Shown one piece after another: positions 49,622 through 58,999 of a stretch of 64,000 nt of DNA (position 1 is the stretch's first letter; each line of letters starts with the position of its first letter). The DNA is taken from assembly GCF_033807535.1 (NCBI RefSeq), contig NZ_CP136856.1:2785001-2849000 (forward strand), read 5' to 3'. The stretch is from Oceanisphaera sp. IT1-181 (GTDB lineage: Bacteria; Pseudomonadota; Gammaproteobacteria; Enterobacterales; Aeromonadaceae). Under the pieces are notes generated by a model. That model ran no database searches, was not told the DNA's origin, and saw nothing but the letters and a program-made list of their open reading frames with translations. The translations under genes and the position numbers were made by a program.

Positions 49622-50799
49622 TACTCGGCCCCGTACTGCTGGCTGATCCAGTTTTGGTAGGCGCCGCTTTGGACGTTGGCTACCCAGTCTTGGTTATCTA
49701 AATACCATTGCACTGTGCTGCGAATGCCCGACTCGAAGGTTTCTTGTGGCGTCCAGCCCAGCTCACGCTCAATTTTGCTGGCGTCGATGGCGTAACGGCG
49801 GTCGTGGCCAGGGCGGTCGGCAACATTAATGATTAATGAGGCATAGCCAGTGAGATGAGAGGCATGAGGCGTGAGGTGTAGCGGTGCCAGTTCATCTAGA
49901 ATGTCGCAGATGGTGTGCACTACTTCTAGATTTTGCTTCTCGTTATGGCCACCTATGTTGTAGGTTTCGCCTACTTCGCCTTCCGTTACCACTTTATATA
50001 GCGCGCGTGCGTGATCTTCTACGTGCAGCCAGTCGCGAATTTGATCGCCGTTGCCATATATGGGTAACGGCTTGCCTGCCAGTGCGTTTAAAATCACCAG
50101 TGGAATAAGCTTTTCGGGAAAATGATACGGCCCATAGTTATTTGAACAGTTGGTGATCAGTGTTGGAAAGCCATAAGTACGCAACCAAGCGCGCACTAAA
50201 TGATCACTGGATGCTTTAGATGCCGAGTATGGGCTACTTGGAGCGTAAGAAGTGGTCTCGGTGAAAAGCGGAAGGCTATTAATGTTTAATTTTGCATTTT
50301 TAATGTTTGATTGTTCGTTACTTTCACTTAATTCACCATTCACCATTAAGCATTCAACATTGCAGTCATTAGGGTGCGGTAGATCGCCGTAGACTTCGTC
50401 GGTACTTATATGGTGAAACTTAAATGCGGCTTTGCGCGGCTCATCTAGCTGATTCCAGTAGGCGCGCGCGGCTTCTAATAGAGTATAAGTGCCCACTATG
50501 TTGGTAGTGATAAATTCTGCCGGGCCGGTAATAGAGCGGTCTACGTGGCTTTCTGCCGCTAGATGCATTACTGCGTCTGGCTGGTGCTTGGCAAATACGG
50601 CATCAAGTGCTGCGCGATCACAAATATCGACTTTTTCGAAACGATAACGGTTTGATTCTGCAACAGACTTAAGTGACTCTAAGTTACCGGCATAGGTGAG
50701 TTTATCCAGATTGACCACTTGGTCTTGGGTGTGGTCAATTATGTGGCGCACCACAGCTGATCCGATAAAGCCGGCGCCGCCGGTAACTAAAATCTTCAT
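49621..50799 (-). CDS. rmlB: dTDP-glucose 4,6-dehydratase with in-frame repeat insertions
   Basis: RmlB converts dTDP-glucose to the 4-keto-6-deoxy sugar, the committed step. The 392-residue protein has [14 protein letters not shown], the [15 protein letters not shown] motif, STDEVYGDL with the catalytic Asp-Glu, and the [14 protein letters not shown]yr/Lys pair. It is about 30 residues longer than E. coli RfbB. The excess lies at about residues 146-174 ([20 protein letters not shown]), encoded by a family E-like AT-rich repeat, and at about 305-319 ([14 protein letters not shown]), encoded by another repeat-like stretch. Both keep the frame and all catalytic residues, so the enzyme is probably active. 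Confidence 0.95.
   Translation of the reverse strand: MKILVTGGAGFIGSAVVRHIIDHTQDQVVNLDKLTYAGNLESLKSVAESNRYRFEKVDICDRAALDAVFAKHQPDAVMHLAAESHVDRSITGPAEFITTNIVGTYTLLEAARAYWNQLDEPRKAAFKFHHISTDEVYGDLPHPNDCNVECLMVNGELSESNEQSNIKNAKLNINSLPLFTETTSYAPSSPYSASKASSDHLVRAWLRTYGFPTLITNCSNNYGPYHFPEKLIPLVILNALAGKPLPIYGNGDQIRDWLHVEDHARALYKVVTEGEVGETYNIGGHNEKQNLEVVHTICDILDELAPLHLTPHASHLTGYASLIINVADRPGHDRRYAIDASKIERELGWTPQETFESGIRSTVQWYLDNQDWVANVQSGAYQNWISQQYGAE
50277..50365. repeat. Family E repeat inserted in rmlB
   Basis: This stretch contains TTAATGTTTAATTTTGCATT, TTTAATGTTTGATTG and CACCATTAAGCATTCAACAT, the vocabulary of the intergenic family E copies (for example 27085 and 52497). Here it is inside the coding frame of rmlB, between the TDEVYGDL and YSASK motifs. 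Confidence 0.75.
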
Positions 50800-50909
50800 A
50801 AATATTGTTCTCTATAAGTTAGTGCAACGAGGCGCAAATACGCCCATCAAAGCAACCGCTGATATTAACATAGCAGGCCGTACCTCAAAAGCGCATAGCG
50901 CTTTAGGTA

Positions 50910-51140
50910 ATGTTGAATTTTAAATTAAGACCTTCATTCAACATTGCACACTGCGCTTGCATGCAGCAGGAATGTAGTCGCGCGTTTTAACCGCGAAAAC
51001 CTGCAACGCAGGTTCTGATGTACATGTTCTACCCGAGAAAACGAATGGGATTGGAATTTAAGCGTACGGTGCCATGGGAAAATATCGGAGTTGGGATATC
51101 GCTGCGCGATATTGCACAGCTAAAGCAGTGCCTTGCAGCA
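50910..51140. repeat. Families E and F upstream of rmlB
   Basis: Family E (AATGTTGAATTTTAAATTAA and CATTCAACATTGC) lies at 50911-50947. The composite family F block follows: ATGTAGTCGCGCGTTTTAAC, CCTGCAACGCAGG, then GGAGTTGGGATATCGCTGCG and CGATATTGCACAGC. Its downstream end is interrupted by the IS3-family element at 51141. The sequence parallels 38.16-38.37 kb. Confidence 0.8.
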
Positions 51141-51175
51141 TGTCTAGTCCTAGAATAGGTTTACACTATTTTATG

Positions 51176-52012
51176 TTAGTTTGAGTCCATAAACGCCCGA
51201 TGCACCGCATCGGGCGTTTTGTATTGCAGCGCTAAATGTGGGCGCTCAGTATTATAAATTTGCACCGCCTCCTGAACCATACGTGTGGCTTGAGCCAGAT
51301 CCTCAGGCTCATGCAGCAGGAGCTCATTCTTCAAAATCCCATTAATGCGTTCAGCTAAGGCATTTTGATAGCAATCGTACCCATCCGTCATCGAGCACTG
51401 GATACCATGTCGTTCATGCACGGCTTGATAAAACCCAGAGCAGTATTGAACACCTCGATCTGAATGATGCACTAAGGAATGCTTGGTGCTTCGTTGTCGC
51501 AGCGCCAATGTAAAAGCCTTAGCAACAGACTTAGCATGCATGCCCTCATGCACGTGATGGCCCACGATTTTACGTGAATAGGCATCGGTGATCAGACTCA
51601 GATACAGCGGGCCGGTTCGTGCAGGTAAGTAAGTGATATCGGCCACCCAGACATGCTCAGGGGCAGTGGGGATAACTTGCTTTGGCCCAGGCTTAAGCAG
51701 ATTAGGGTGACGATAAAAGCGGTGAAAGCTATGAGTGGTTTTATGGTACGCGCGCTTGGGTGCCACCAACAGCCGGTATGCACGTAAGATATTAAACAGT
51801 CGATCGCGGCCAACGCGTAGCTGCTGGTTTGGCTGGCTGTGGAGCAGGTGGTGCAGCTTGCGGGTACCGAGTCTCGGTTGGCGTATTCGCACCTGTCTAA
51901 CGTATTGCACCACGGTGTCGGCATGAGCATCTTTGCTATCCGCGGCTCTATTACGCCGGTAATAAGCTTGACGACTGATACGTAAATATTGGCAAGCCCT
52001 GACAATGCTCAA
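51176..52012 (-). CDS. IS3-family transposase OrfB (integrase catalytic part)
   Basis: This 278-residue frame carries the DDE retroviral-integrase-type core: VWVADITYLPARTGPLYLSL (first Asp), VHHSDRGVQYCSGFYQ (second Asp) and NALAERINGILKNELLL (Glu). The start overlaps the OrfA stop (ATGA). In IS3 elements the active enzyme is normally the OrfAB fusion made by -1 slippage. Here AAAAAAG at 52051-52057 (minus strand) is the likely site, and the OrfB frame reads on upstream as KAIRQVLSDQHVRGLS. Confidence 0.92.
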   Translation of the reverse strand: MSIVRACQYLRISRQAYYRRNRAADSKDAHADTVVQYVRQVRIRQPRLGTRKLHHLLHSQPNQQLRVGRDRLFNILRAYRLLVAPKRAYHKTTHSFHRFYRHPNLLKPGPKQVIPTAPEHVWVADITYLPARTGPLYLSLITDAYSRKIVGHHVHEGMHAKSVAKAFTLALRQRSTKHSLVHHSDRGVQYCSGFYQAVHERHGIQCSMTDGYDCYQNALAERINGILKNELLLHEPEDLAQATRMVQEAVQIYNTERPHLALQYKTPDAVHRAFMDSN

Positions 52013-52419
52013 CCCTCTGACGTGTTGGTCGGAGAGGACTTGCCTGATCGCTTTTTTACGATTGAAACCCCGTAATCCTTTTTTAAGACATCAACGACAG
52101 CCTCAAAAAACTGCGCTTTTTGAGACATTTGTGCGAGTTCTTGTTCGAGCTCTTTGATCCTTTGCTCTGGCGTTTGGGATTTAGAATCAGTCATAACCTG
52201 ACCTCTATTAGCTCGGATCGACGCCCCTTGGCTCCAATCCTGTTGACCATGCTTTCTGAGCCAGACTAAGACGGTGGATCTGCCTTGAATTCCGTATCGG
52301 TCTTGGGCTTGTTTATATGTTAACTCGCCTTTTTCAATCTGGTCTACCACGGACAATTTAAAAGTCAGCGAGTAATCACGTTGAGTTCGTTTCACACCTT
52401 GTCCCATAGGGCTCTCCAA
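52009..52419 (-). CDS. IS3-family transposase OrfA (helix-turn-helix part)
   Basis: This 136-residue protein has an N-terminal helix-turn-helix (YSLTFKLSVVDQIEKGELTY, QAQDRYGIQGRSTVLVWLRK) and a leucine-zipper-like stretch (PEQRIKELEQELAQMSQKAQ) that multimerises with the fused product. The slippery sequence lies near its 3' end. Confidence 0.9.
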   Translation of the reverse strand: MESPMGQGVKRTQRDYSLTFKLSVVDQIEKGELTYKQAQDRYGIQGRSTVLVWLRKHGQQDWSQGASIRANRGQVMTDSKSQTPEQRIKELEQELAQMSQKAQFFEAVVDVLKKDYGVSIVKKRSGKSSPTNTSEG

Positions 52420-52470
52420 AATTAGAGGTAGAAGGTGTAAACCTTAATCAGGACGGGACAGCAGACAGAA

Positions 52471-52495
52471 AAAAGCCGCGAAATTCGCGGCTTTT
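52471..52495. terminator. Terminator after fghA
   Basis: AAAAGCCGCGAA and TTCGCGGCTTTT form a 12-bp palindromic stem around one base, with T residues on the minus strand. It lies between the IS3 element and the fghA stop. The same stem sequence is used at 57.7 kb. Confidence 0.85.
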
Positions 52496-52536
52496 ATTCA
52501 ACATTAACAATTAAGCATTTAACATTGCGCGCAGCG

Positions 52537-53370
52537 CTAGCCAAGGTGTTCGGCATGAAAACGCAGGTGGTCTTCGATGAAGCTGGCGATAAAGTAATAG
52601 CTGTGATCGTAACCGGGCTGCATACGCAGCGTTAAGTCCGCGTTGGCTTGCTTGGCCGCTTGTACTAAAGCTTGCGGTTTAAGCTGCTCTGCCAAGAAGT
52701 TATCCGCCTCACCTTGGTCGACCAAAATCGGCAAGGTGCAGCCTTTGCTCATCAGTAACAGACTGGCGTCATAATGGGCCCACATTTGACGGTTTTCACC
52801 CAAATATGCGCCTAAGGCTTTCTCGCCCCACGGGCAGTCGCTCGGGTTACAAATGGGCGAAAAGGCCGACACCGACACAAAACGCTCAGGGTTGCGCAGT
52901 GCTAACACTAAGGCACCATGACCGCCCATAGAATGGCCACTGATGGCCCGCTTACCAGACAATGGCAGTTGGGCTTCTACTAACGCCGGCAGCTCGTTCA
53001 GCACATAGTCGTACATATGGTAATGCTGGTTCCAGGGCGCTTGGGTGGCGTTAACATAAAAGCCTGCACCTAAGCCTAAGTCGTAAGCGGCATTTTCATC
53101 GTCCTCTACACCTTCGCCTCTGGGGCTGGTGTCCGGAATAATCAGTGCCAGCCCAAGCTCGGCGGCAATACGCTGGGCGCCCGCTTTGCTGGAGAAGTTT
53201 TCATCGGAACAGGTTAAACCCGACAACCAATACACGGCCGGCACTGGGCCCGCTGCTGCTTGGGGTGGTAAAAACACCGAAAACTGCATGCTGCAGTTGA
53301 GCACTTTTGAGTCGTGCTGGTAGCGAATTTGACGACCACCAAAACAGACTTGTTCTTGAACAATTTGCAT
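52537..53370 (-). CDS. fghA: S-formylglutathione hydrolase
   Basis: It hydrolyses S-formylglutathione to formate and glutathione, the second step of glutathione-dependent formaldehyde detoxification. The 277-residue esterase-D type alpha/beta hydrolase has the nucleophile Ser147 in [10 protein letters not shown], Asp223 in DQGEADNF and His256 in GYDHSYYF. The ATG at 53370 has a GGAG site; the frame upstream runs into family E and C repeats. frmA, the preceding enzyme, lies 350 bp upstream on the same strand. Confidence 0.94.
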   Translation of the reverse strand: MQIVQEQVCFGGRQIRYQHDSKVLNCSMQFSVFLPPQAAAGPVPAVYWLSGLTCSDENFSSKAGAQRIAAELGLALIIPDTSPRGEGVEDDENAAYDLGLGAGFYVNATQAPWNQHYHMYDYVLNELPALVEAQLPLSGKRAISGHSMGGHGALVLALRNPERFVSVSAFSPICNPSDCPWGEKALGAYLGENRQMWAHYDASLLLMSKGCTLPILVDQGEADNFLAEQLKPQALVQAAKQANADLTLRMQPGYDHSYYFIASFIEDHLRFHAEHLG

Positions 53371-53389
53371 GGAAGCTCCTGCCCGCAAA

Positions 53390-53690
53390 GCGGGAATGTT
53401 GAGTTTTGAATGCTGGATGTTGAATAAAGGGCTAAAGACAGAACCCATTTTTGCCACGGAAGAACACGGAACGCACGGACGTAGTTCACGTGCGACAAAA
53501 GACTTATTATTTGTAAGAGCCCCCCTTGGAGTTTGGGTCGGTTGGCTCTTACCATTAAAATTATTTTCAGAATTTATCTTTATTTTTCCGTGTTCTTCCG
53601 TGTATTCCGTGGCAAAGGGGTTTAGTCACTAAAATCTAAACCGAGATCCTGACTTTCGTCAGGAAGACGGCTTAAAGATAAACACCGCTC
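53390..53690. repeat. Family E, a complete family C element and a family D palindrome
   Basis: Family E (AATGTTGAGTTTTGAATGCT) is at 53393-53430. The best family C copy is at 53448-53617, starting TTTTTGCCACGGAAGAACAC and ending CCGTGTATTCCGTGGCAAAG, with an internal GGCTCTTAC / GTAAGAGCC pair. A family D palindrome (GAGATCCTGACTTTCGTCAG) is at 53637-53672. Together they separate fghA from frmA. Confidence 0.8.
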
Positions 53691-53720
53691 TTTGTTGAGC
53701 TTGGTGCTTAGTGCTGGTTT

Positions 53721-54884
<1,164 letters not shown>

Positions 54885-55137
54885 TTATTAAGTGTAGGTA
54901 ATAGTAGCGGCATTCAGTTTAGCCTTATTGGCTTAAAGATAAGCTCAACCAAGGCTAACCGCACAGCGACTATTTTACTAATGCCATTGTATTACATCAC
55001 GGTATAGGAACAACGGCTTAAAATGGAAATGATTTTTACTGAGTGGTAATAATGATTGCCATACACAACGGTGTCGATGTTTACAGATGGCACTAATGGA
55101 GGCGCGCTCTTTGCTGCCTTATGGCTGGTTCTGGTGC

Positions 55138-55490
55138 ACAATTCCACGCGCCGCTTTGCGCCACCAGCCGGCTGCTCTTACCTAAAAATAAGGGCTTCTA
55201 CCAGTAACACCCGCCCCTGTAGAGGCCGTCTTTAGCCGGCCGGTTTTGTGTAACAAAACTAAAAAACAACCAAAATTGTCGGACTTGGGTTAGAAAAACA
55301 ATCCAAATCTGTGCCGCTGCGCGCCACCAGCCAGCTAAAGCGGCCTCTACTGTACCCGTGGTCGTGTTTGATATTTTTCGTGTCGCTGCGCGCCACCGGC
55401 CGGCTGAAGCGGCCTCTACTGTACCCGTGGTCGTGTTTGATATTTTTCGTGCCGCTGCGCGCCACCGGCCAACTGCTCTGACCTAAACCA
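55138..55490. repeat. Family A cluster (five units, one tandem duplication)
   Basis: Units lie at 55148-55200, 55217-55263 (TTTTGTGTAACAAAAC tail), 55310-55352, 55380-55420 and 55450-55490. The block GCGGCCTCTACTGTACCCGT, then GGTCGTGTTTGATATTTTTC, occurs twice in tandem (from about 55340 and 55410). The linker GGGTTAGAAAAACAATCCAA (55286) recurs in the 63-kb array. The rest of this 715-bp gap (54846-55137) is the frmA upstream region, without clear sites. Confidence 0.88.
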
Positions 55491-55502
55491 CAAACAGATA
55501 TT

Positions 55503-55526
55503 AAAAAACCGCTTTCGCGGTTTTTT
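55503..55526 (-). terminator. Terminator after the bacterioferritin operon
   Basis: AAAAAACCGC and GCGGTTTTTT pair around TTTC, with T-runs either way, 35 bp past the second bacterioferritin stop. Confidence 0.9.
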
Positions 55527-55560
55527 TTAAGCTGGGTGCTGGTCGCTCGGCGCTGATGTT

Positions 55561-56028
55561 TTACATCTGCGACTGTAGGTAATTCTGTAGTCCGATTTTG
55601 CCGATTAGGCCTACTTGCTGTTCTAACCAATGGGTGTGATCGTTTTCGGTATCGTCCAACAGCACTTGTAGCATGTCGCGAGTTTGATAGTCGCGCACTT
55701 GCTCACACAAGGCCATGACGTTGCGCAAATCAACGATCACCTTTAATTCCAAATCAAGGTCGCTTTGCAGCATGCTCGGCACGTCTTTACCAATGTTCAG
55801 CGGTGCACGGGCGACCATATTTGGCGTGCCACCCAAAAACAGGATGCGCTGAATGATCAAAGAAGCATGGCCTTTTTCATCATCAAATTCATGATCGATA
55901 CGCTCAAACAGCTTTTGAAAGCCCCAGTCTTCATACATGCGAGAATGAATAAAATACTGATCCATTGAGCTCAGCTCACCGGCTAACAAGTCGTTTAGCG
56001 CGTCTATTACCTTGGCATTACCTTTCAT
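55561..56028 (-). CDS. bfr: Bacterioferritin, ferroxidase-competent subunit without haem Met
   Basis: This 155-residue four-helix bundle subunit of the iron-storage 24-mer keeps the ferroxidase ligands: Glu18, Glu51, His54 (FDDEKGHAS), Glu94, and a Glu/His pair in DDTENDHTHW. The haem-binding Met52 of classical bacterioferritin is replaced by Lys52. It should oxidise iron but not bind haem through Met. It ends LQNYLQSQM like its partner, 12 bp upstream in the same operon; a mixed 24-mer is likely. Confidence 0.93.
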   Translation of the reverse strand: MKGNAKVIDALNDLLAGELSSMDQYFIHSRMYEDWGFQKLFERIDHEFDDEKGHASLIIQRILFLGGTPNMVARAPLNIGKDVPSMLQSDLDLELKVIVDLRNVMALCEQVRDYQTRDMLQVLLDDTENDHTHWLEQQVGLIGKIGLQNYLQSQM

Positions 56029-56040
56029 ATTCTTTTCCCC

Positions 56041-56505
56041 TTACATTTGCGATTGCAGGTAGTTTTCGAGCCCTACACTAACAATCAAATCCAGTTGGGT
56101 ATCAATCCAGTCCAGATGCTCTTCTTCATATTCTTCAATTTCGCATAACAAAGCGCGCGATACATACTCTTGAATCGACTCGCAGTAAGCGATGGCGTCT
56201 TTTAACACTGCCAGTTGCTCTTCTGCTTGCAGTTTGTCGCATTGCAGCATTTCTTGGGTGTTTTCACCAATGCGCAAGCGATTCAAATGCTGCAGATTCG
56301 GCAGACCTTCCAGAAACAACACCCGCTCAATCAGCTTATCGGCTTGTTTCATGTCTTTAATGGACTTTTTGTATTCGCGCTCGTCTAGCTGGTGCAAGCC
56401 CCAGTTTTTGAACATGCGGGCATGCAAAAAATACTGATTAATGGAGGTGAGCTCTAGGCCCAGCACCTGATTGAGGTACTCAATGACTTTTTTATCGCCT
56501 TTCAT
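56041..56505 (-). CDS. bfr: Bacterioferritin, haem-binding subunit with degraded ferroxidase site
   Basis: The first gene of the pair, 154 residues, begins MKGDKKVIEYLNQVLGLELT. It has Met52 (SIKDMKQAD), the axial haem ligand between subunits. The ferroxidase site is altered: Glu51 is Asp, His54 is Gln and position 94 is Ala, while Glu18 remains. It is the complement of the downstream subunit, as in the two-subunit bacterioferritins of several other proteobacteria. A possible Fur-like AT-rich site lies about 105 bp upstream. Confidence 0.93.
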   Translation of the reverse strand: MKGDKKVIEYLNQVLGLELTSINQYFLHARMFKNWGLHQLDEREYKKSIKDMKQADKLIERVLFLEGLPNLQHLNRLRIGENTQEMLQCDKLQAEEQLAVLKDAIAYCESIQEYVSRALLCEIEEYEEEHLDWIDTQLDLIVSVGLENYLQSQM

Positions 56506-56608
56506 AACATCCTCCTCTTAAATTGTGGGCTAAGCATAGTCGTTAATCGCCAACTTTACAAACTTGAACTATAGATAAGTGTTTGATTTTACTTAAATAA
56601 CGTAGTCG

Positions 56609-56629
56609 CAATGAGAATGAATTGAATTA
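56609..56629 (-). promoter_or_regulatory. Possible Fur-box-like sequence upstream of bfr
   Basis: CAATGAGAATGAATTGAATT resembles the repeated NAT trimer pattern of Fur boxes (GATAATGATAATCATTATC) but only partly. Position and iron-related targets make it plausible; sequence alone does not prove it. Confidence 0.3.
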
Positions 56630-56727
56630 ACAACAGCAGCGCCCTGCACGACGCGCAATGGTTAATTTTTAAAATTGAATGGTTAATTAAAAACGCACAA
56701 AATATTTTGCACACATTACACAGTGCC

Positions 56728-56895
56728 GCAGCACCCACCAGCCTTGGTAGAGGCCGCCTTTAGCCGGCCGGTTTTGTGTAACAAAACAAGAACACCAATA
56801 AACACGCCAATATAAAGCATCTGCGCACATGGTGGTGTTCGACGTATTGCGTGCCGCCTTTAGCCGGCCGGCCTTGTCTAAAGCAAGGCTTCTAC
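56728..56895. repeat. Family A repeats upstream of the RAYT gene
   Basis: One unit at 56748-56790 (GTAGAGGCCGCCTTTAGCCG, TTTTGTGTAACAAAAC) and one at 56850-56895 (GTGCCGCCTTTAGCCGGCCG, then GCAAGGCTTCTAC). The linker between them (AATAAACACGCCAATA) is a diverged version of the linker found downstream of the RAYT and in the 63-kb array. Confidence 0.88.
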
Positions 56896-56948
56896 CAAAG
56901 CCCGCTACGTTATGTGGCCTACACTCACTATTTGGTATGGGGAGAGCT

Positions 56949-57398
56949 ATGCCATATAAAAATGCGGTAGCAGGTAGAGTCTCTCTACCTGGTCAGGTTT
57001 ATCACATCACTATGTGCACCCATCAGCGCCAGCCATTTTTTGCTTGCTGGAAGGCGGGTCGGATATTGGTGCACACCTTAAAAGATCTACAACAGCAACA
57101 ACTAGCCAATTCCTTAGCTTGGGTGATCATGCCGGATCATTTACATTGGTTAATGCAATTGGGTGAAAGCCATGATTTATCCTCGACTTTGCAGCTATGC
57201 AAAGGGCGTTCAGCCAGAGCAATTAATTTGCATTTGAATCGCCAAGGTAGGTTATGGCAAAAAGGTTTGAACGAAACCACTATTCGCAAGGATGAAGATT
57301 TACGAATGGTTGCAAGATATATAGTGGCAAATCCATTACGTGCACAACTGGTGAATAAATTAGGAGATTACCCACTGTGGGATGCGGTATGGCTGTGA
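56949..57398 (+). CDS. REP-associated tyrosine transposase (RAYT, IS200-like Y1)
   Basis: This 149-residue single-domain Y1 transposase has His64 and His66 in MPDHLHWLMQ (HUH-type metal site), the catalytic Tyr124 in VARYIVANPLRA, and GRLWQKGLNET before it. The YI.NP.RA pattern separates RAYTs from IS200 TnpA. Known RAYTs bind and cut adjacent REP hairpins and are thought to spread them. The gene has no IS ends but is flanked on both sides by family A palindromes, the expected substrate. The ATG at 56949 has GGGGAG upstream; the longer frame starts in a repeat. Confidence 0.92.
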   Translation: MPYKNAVAGRVSLPGQVYHITMCTHQRQPFFACWKAGRILVHTLKDLQQQQLANSLAWVIMPDHLHWLMQLGESHDLSSTLQLCKGRSARAINLHLNRQGRLWQKGLNETTIRKDEDLRMVARYIVANPLRAQLVNKLGDYPLWDAVWL

Positions 57399-57433
57399 TT
57401 GATATAGTGCCGCTACCAACACACCAGCTCTTG

Positions 57434-57704
57434 TAGAGGCCGCCTTTAGCCGGCCGGTTTTGTATAACAAAACTAAAAAACCAATAAGCACGCCAATAGT
57501 AAATATCAGAATTGCACCTGTATCCGTAGTGGTATCCGACGTATTGCGCGCCGCTGCGCGCCACCAGCCGGCTAAAGCGGCTTCTACAAAAATACCCGCC
57601 CCGGTAGAGGCCGTCTTTAGCCGGCCGGTTTTGTGTAACAAAACTAAAAAGCCTTGATTTCATAGTGCCGCTGCGCGCCACCGGCCAGCTGAAGCGGCCT
57701 CTAC
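57434..57704. repeat. Family A array downstream of the RAYT gene
   Basis: Units at 57434-57480, 57549-57590, 57606-57653 and 57665-57703, in alternating orientation (BIME-like). The linker ACACGCCAATAGTAAATATC (57489-57508) is identical to that in the 62.6-63.3 kb array. Confidence 0.9.
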
Positions 57705-57727
57705 CAAATCAGGTACAAAAAACAGAT

Positions 57728-57756
57728 AAAAAAGCCGCGAAGTTCGCGGCTTTTTT
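57728..57756 (-). terminator. Terminator after the unknown lipoprotein gene
   Basis: AAAAAAGCCGCGAA and TTCGCGGCTTTTTT form a 14-bp stem around a single G, 25 bp past the stop of the minus-strand gene ending at 57782. Confidence 0.92.
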
Positions 57757-57781
57757 ATTTAGCTTGGTGCTCGGAGCTGAA

Positions 57782-58999
57782 TTACTTCACCCAAATTGGG
57801 TTGGAGTAGGCTTTGTTGCCTTGTACGTCTTCGACTATCCACTGCATCCAAGTGCGGTTGGGCGGTACGGGTACGCCGGTTCTAAACAGCTTGGCACCGT
57901 TGATTTTCCAACCTGCCACTTGCACGCCGTCTAACCAGATTTCGGCTTTAGCCAGTCCTACTTCGGAGCGAAACTCCACTTCGGTTTTACTAAAGGGTGC
58001 GGCTTCGCCACCAAAGTTAGTGGTCAACGGATACACTTCTGGACCGAAGCTGACGAAGCTGTGGCCACGGGCGGCGGCACGGGCGAAGTCGGCGGTAATA
58101 CTGCCTTTAGGCGTGTAAGCGTACACTTTACCGCTGTGTTGCTTGGCATTTTTCAGCAAAGGACCGGCGTTTAAGTACACACGCTCGCCTCTGTCCCAAC
58201 GCTGGCGCATCACTGTCATGTAGTTTTCAAAGTTGCCGGTGGTCGGTTTTAAATCAAACAAACCCAATTCGGCTTGTGGGCTGGTGCTGGTGTAAAACTG
58301 CTTGTCGCTTTGCAGGCTACCCAGTGAGCCGGCACTCAGCCAAGCGCTAAACTCGGTATTTTTATCTGTACTCTTGCCTACACTCTTGCCTGAATAGCTG
58401 CGGCGTAAATCGTCGGTCTCATACAGCGCACTGAGTTCATTTTGCAGTTGCGCCGAGGTCCAATGATTGCGCACCATGCGCGTCATGTCGTTGTAAGTGG
58501 CCACGTTGCTATTATTAATGGGCGCATTACGTTCTAACTGATAACCGGCGAACAGGGTTTCTTTCACTTGGCCTTGTAACTGAGTAGTGAGCTTTACGCC
58601 GGGGTAGTTTTTGTGCACTTCATAGGTGCTCAGCACCTGCTGGCCATTCCAATTACGCGTGACTTTAATCACCAGCTCATCATTGGTGTGTTTCACTATC
58701 TCGGTTTTTTCGAGCTTAAGCTCGCCGACATCTGGGGTGAAGTCTACGGATTTCACCAAGTCTTTGGTGTATAAGCCATCTTCTACCATGGCTAAATCCA
58801 CTAATACCCCTTGGGATAACGCGAAGGCAAAGTAGGGAGTGGTGACGGTAATGTCGTCTGCGCCTTTGGCATCACCATTCACTATGCTGGTAGGGCCATG
58901 GGTCACATCGATTTTGGTAGCAATGTCAGCAGTTTTAGAAGAGCAAGCGGTTAACACCATGGCGGCCAGCAATGTGAGGCCCGTTTTATAAAAGCGCAT
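57782..58999 (-). CDS. Putative lipoprotein, 405 residues, unknown function
   Basis: I do not recognise the family. The N-terminus MRFYKTGLTLLAAMVLTAC is a lipoprotein signal with the lipidated Cys19. The mature protein is rich in beta-type sequence and has no further membrane segment. Its last part (about residues 320-405) reads DFARAAARGHSFVSFGPEVY, AKAEIWLDGVQVAGWKI, then PPNRTWMQWIVEDVQGNKAY. That pattern recalls proteins that carry a beta-sandwich after a metal-dependent hydrolase-like fold, but this is not firm. The ATG at 58999 is used. It is monocistronic with its own terminator. Confidence 0.75.
   Translation of the reverse strand: MRFYKTGLTLLAAMVLTACSSKTADIATKIDVTHGPTSIVNGDAKGADDITVTTPYFAFALSQGVLVDLAMVEDGLYTKDLVKSVDFTPDVGELKLEKTEIVKHTNDELVIKVTRNWNGQQVLSTYEVHKNYPGVKLTTQLQGQVKETLFAGYQLERNAPINNSNVATYNDMTRMVRNHWTSAQLQNELSALYETDDLRRSYSGKSVGKSTDKNTEFSAWLSAGSLGSLQSDKQFYTSTSPQAELGLFDLKPTTGNFENYMTVMRQRWDRGERVYLNAGPLLKNAKQHSGKVYAYTPKGSITADFARAAARGHSFVSFGPEVYPLTTNFGGEAAPFSKTEVEFRSEVGLAKAEIWLDGVQVAGWKINGAKLFRTGVPVPPNRTWMQWIVEDVQGNKAYSNPIWVK

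Larger units (their letters stand above)
51141..52460 (-). mobile_element. IS3-family insertion sequence, 1320 bp, apparently intact
   Basis: The ends TGTCTAGTCCTAGAATAGG and, inverted, TGTCCCGTCCTGATTAAGG share the core GTTTACAC, giving a 26-bp imperfect terminal repeat. GCA flanks both ends as a 3-bp target duplication, normal for IS3. Two overlapping frames, OrfA and OrfB, and a slippery A6G between them fit the family's -1 frameshift mode. It inserted in a family F repeat between rmlB and fghA. Confidence 0.93.

Noticed and set aside
55020..55070. Fur-like AT-rich sequence (GGTAATAATGATTGCC)
   Set aside because: It is about 180 bp upstream of frmA, a gene with no expected iron control, and not upstream of the bacterioferritin genes.
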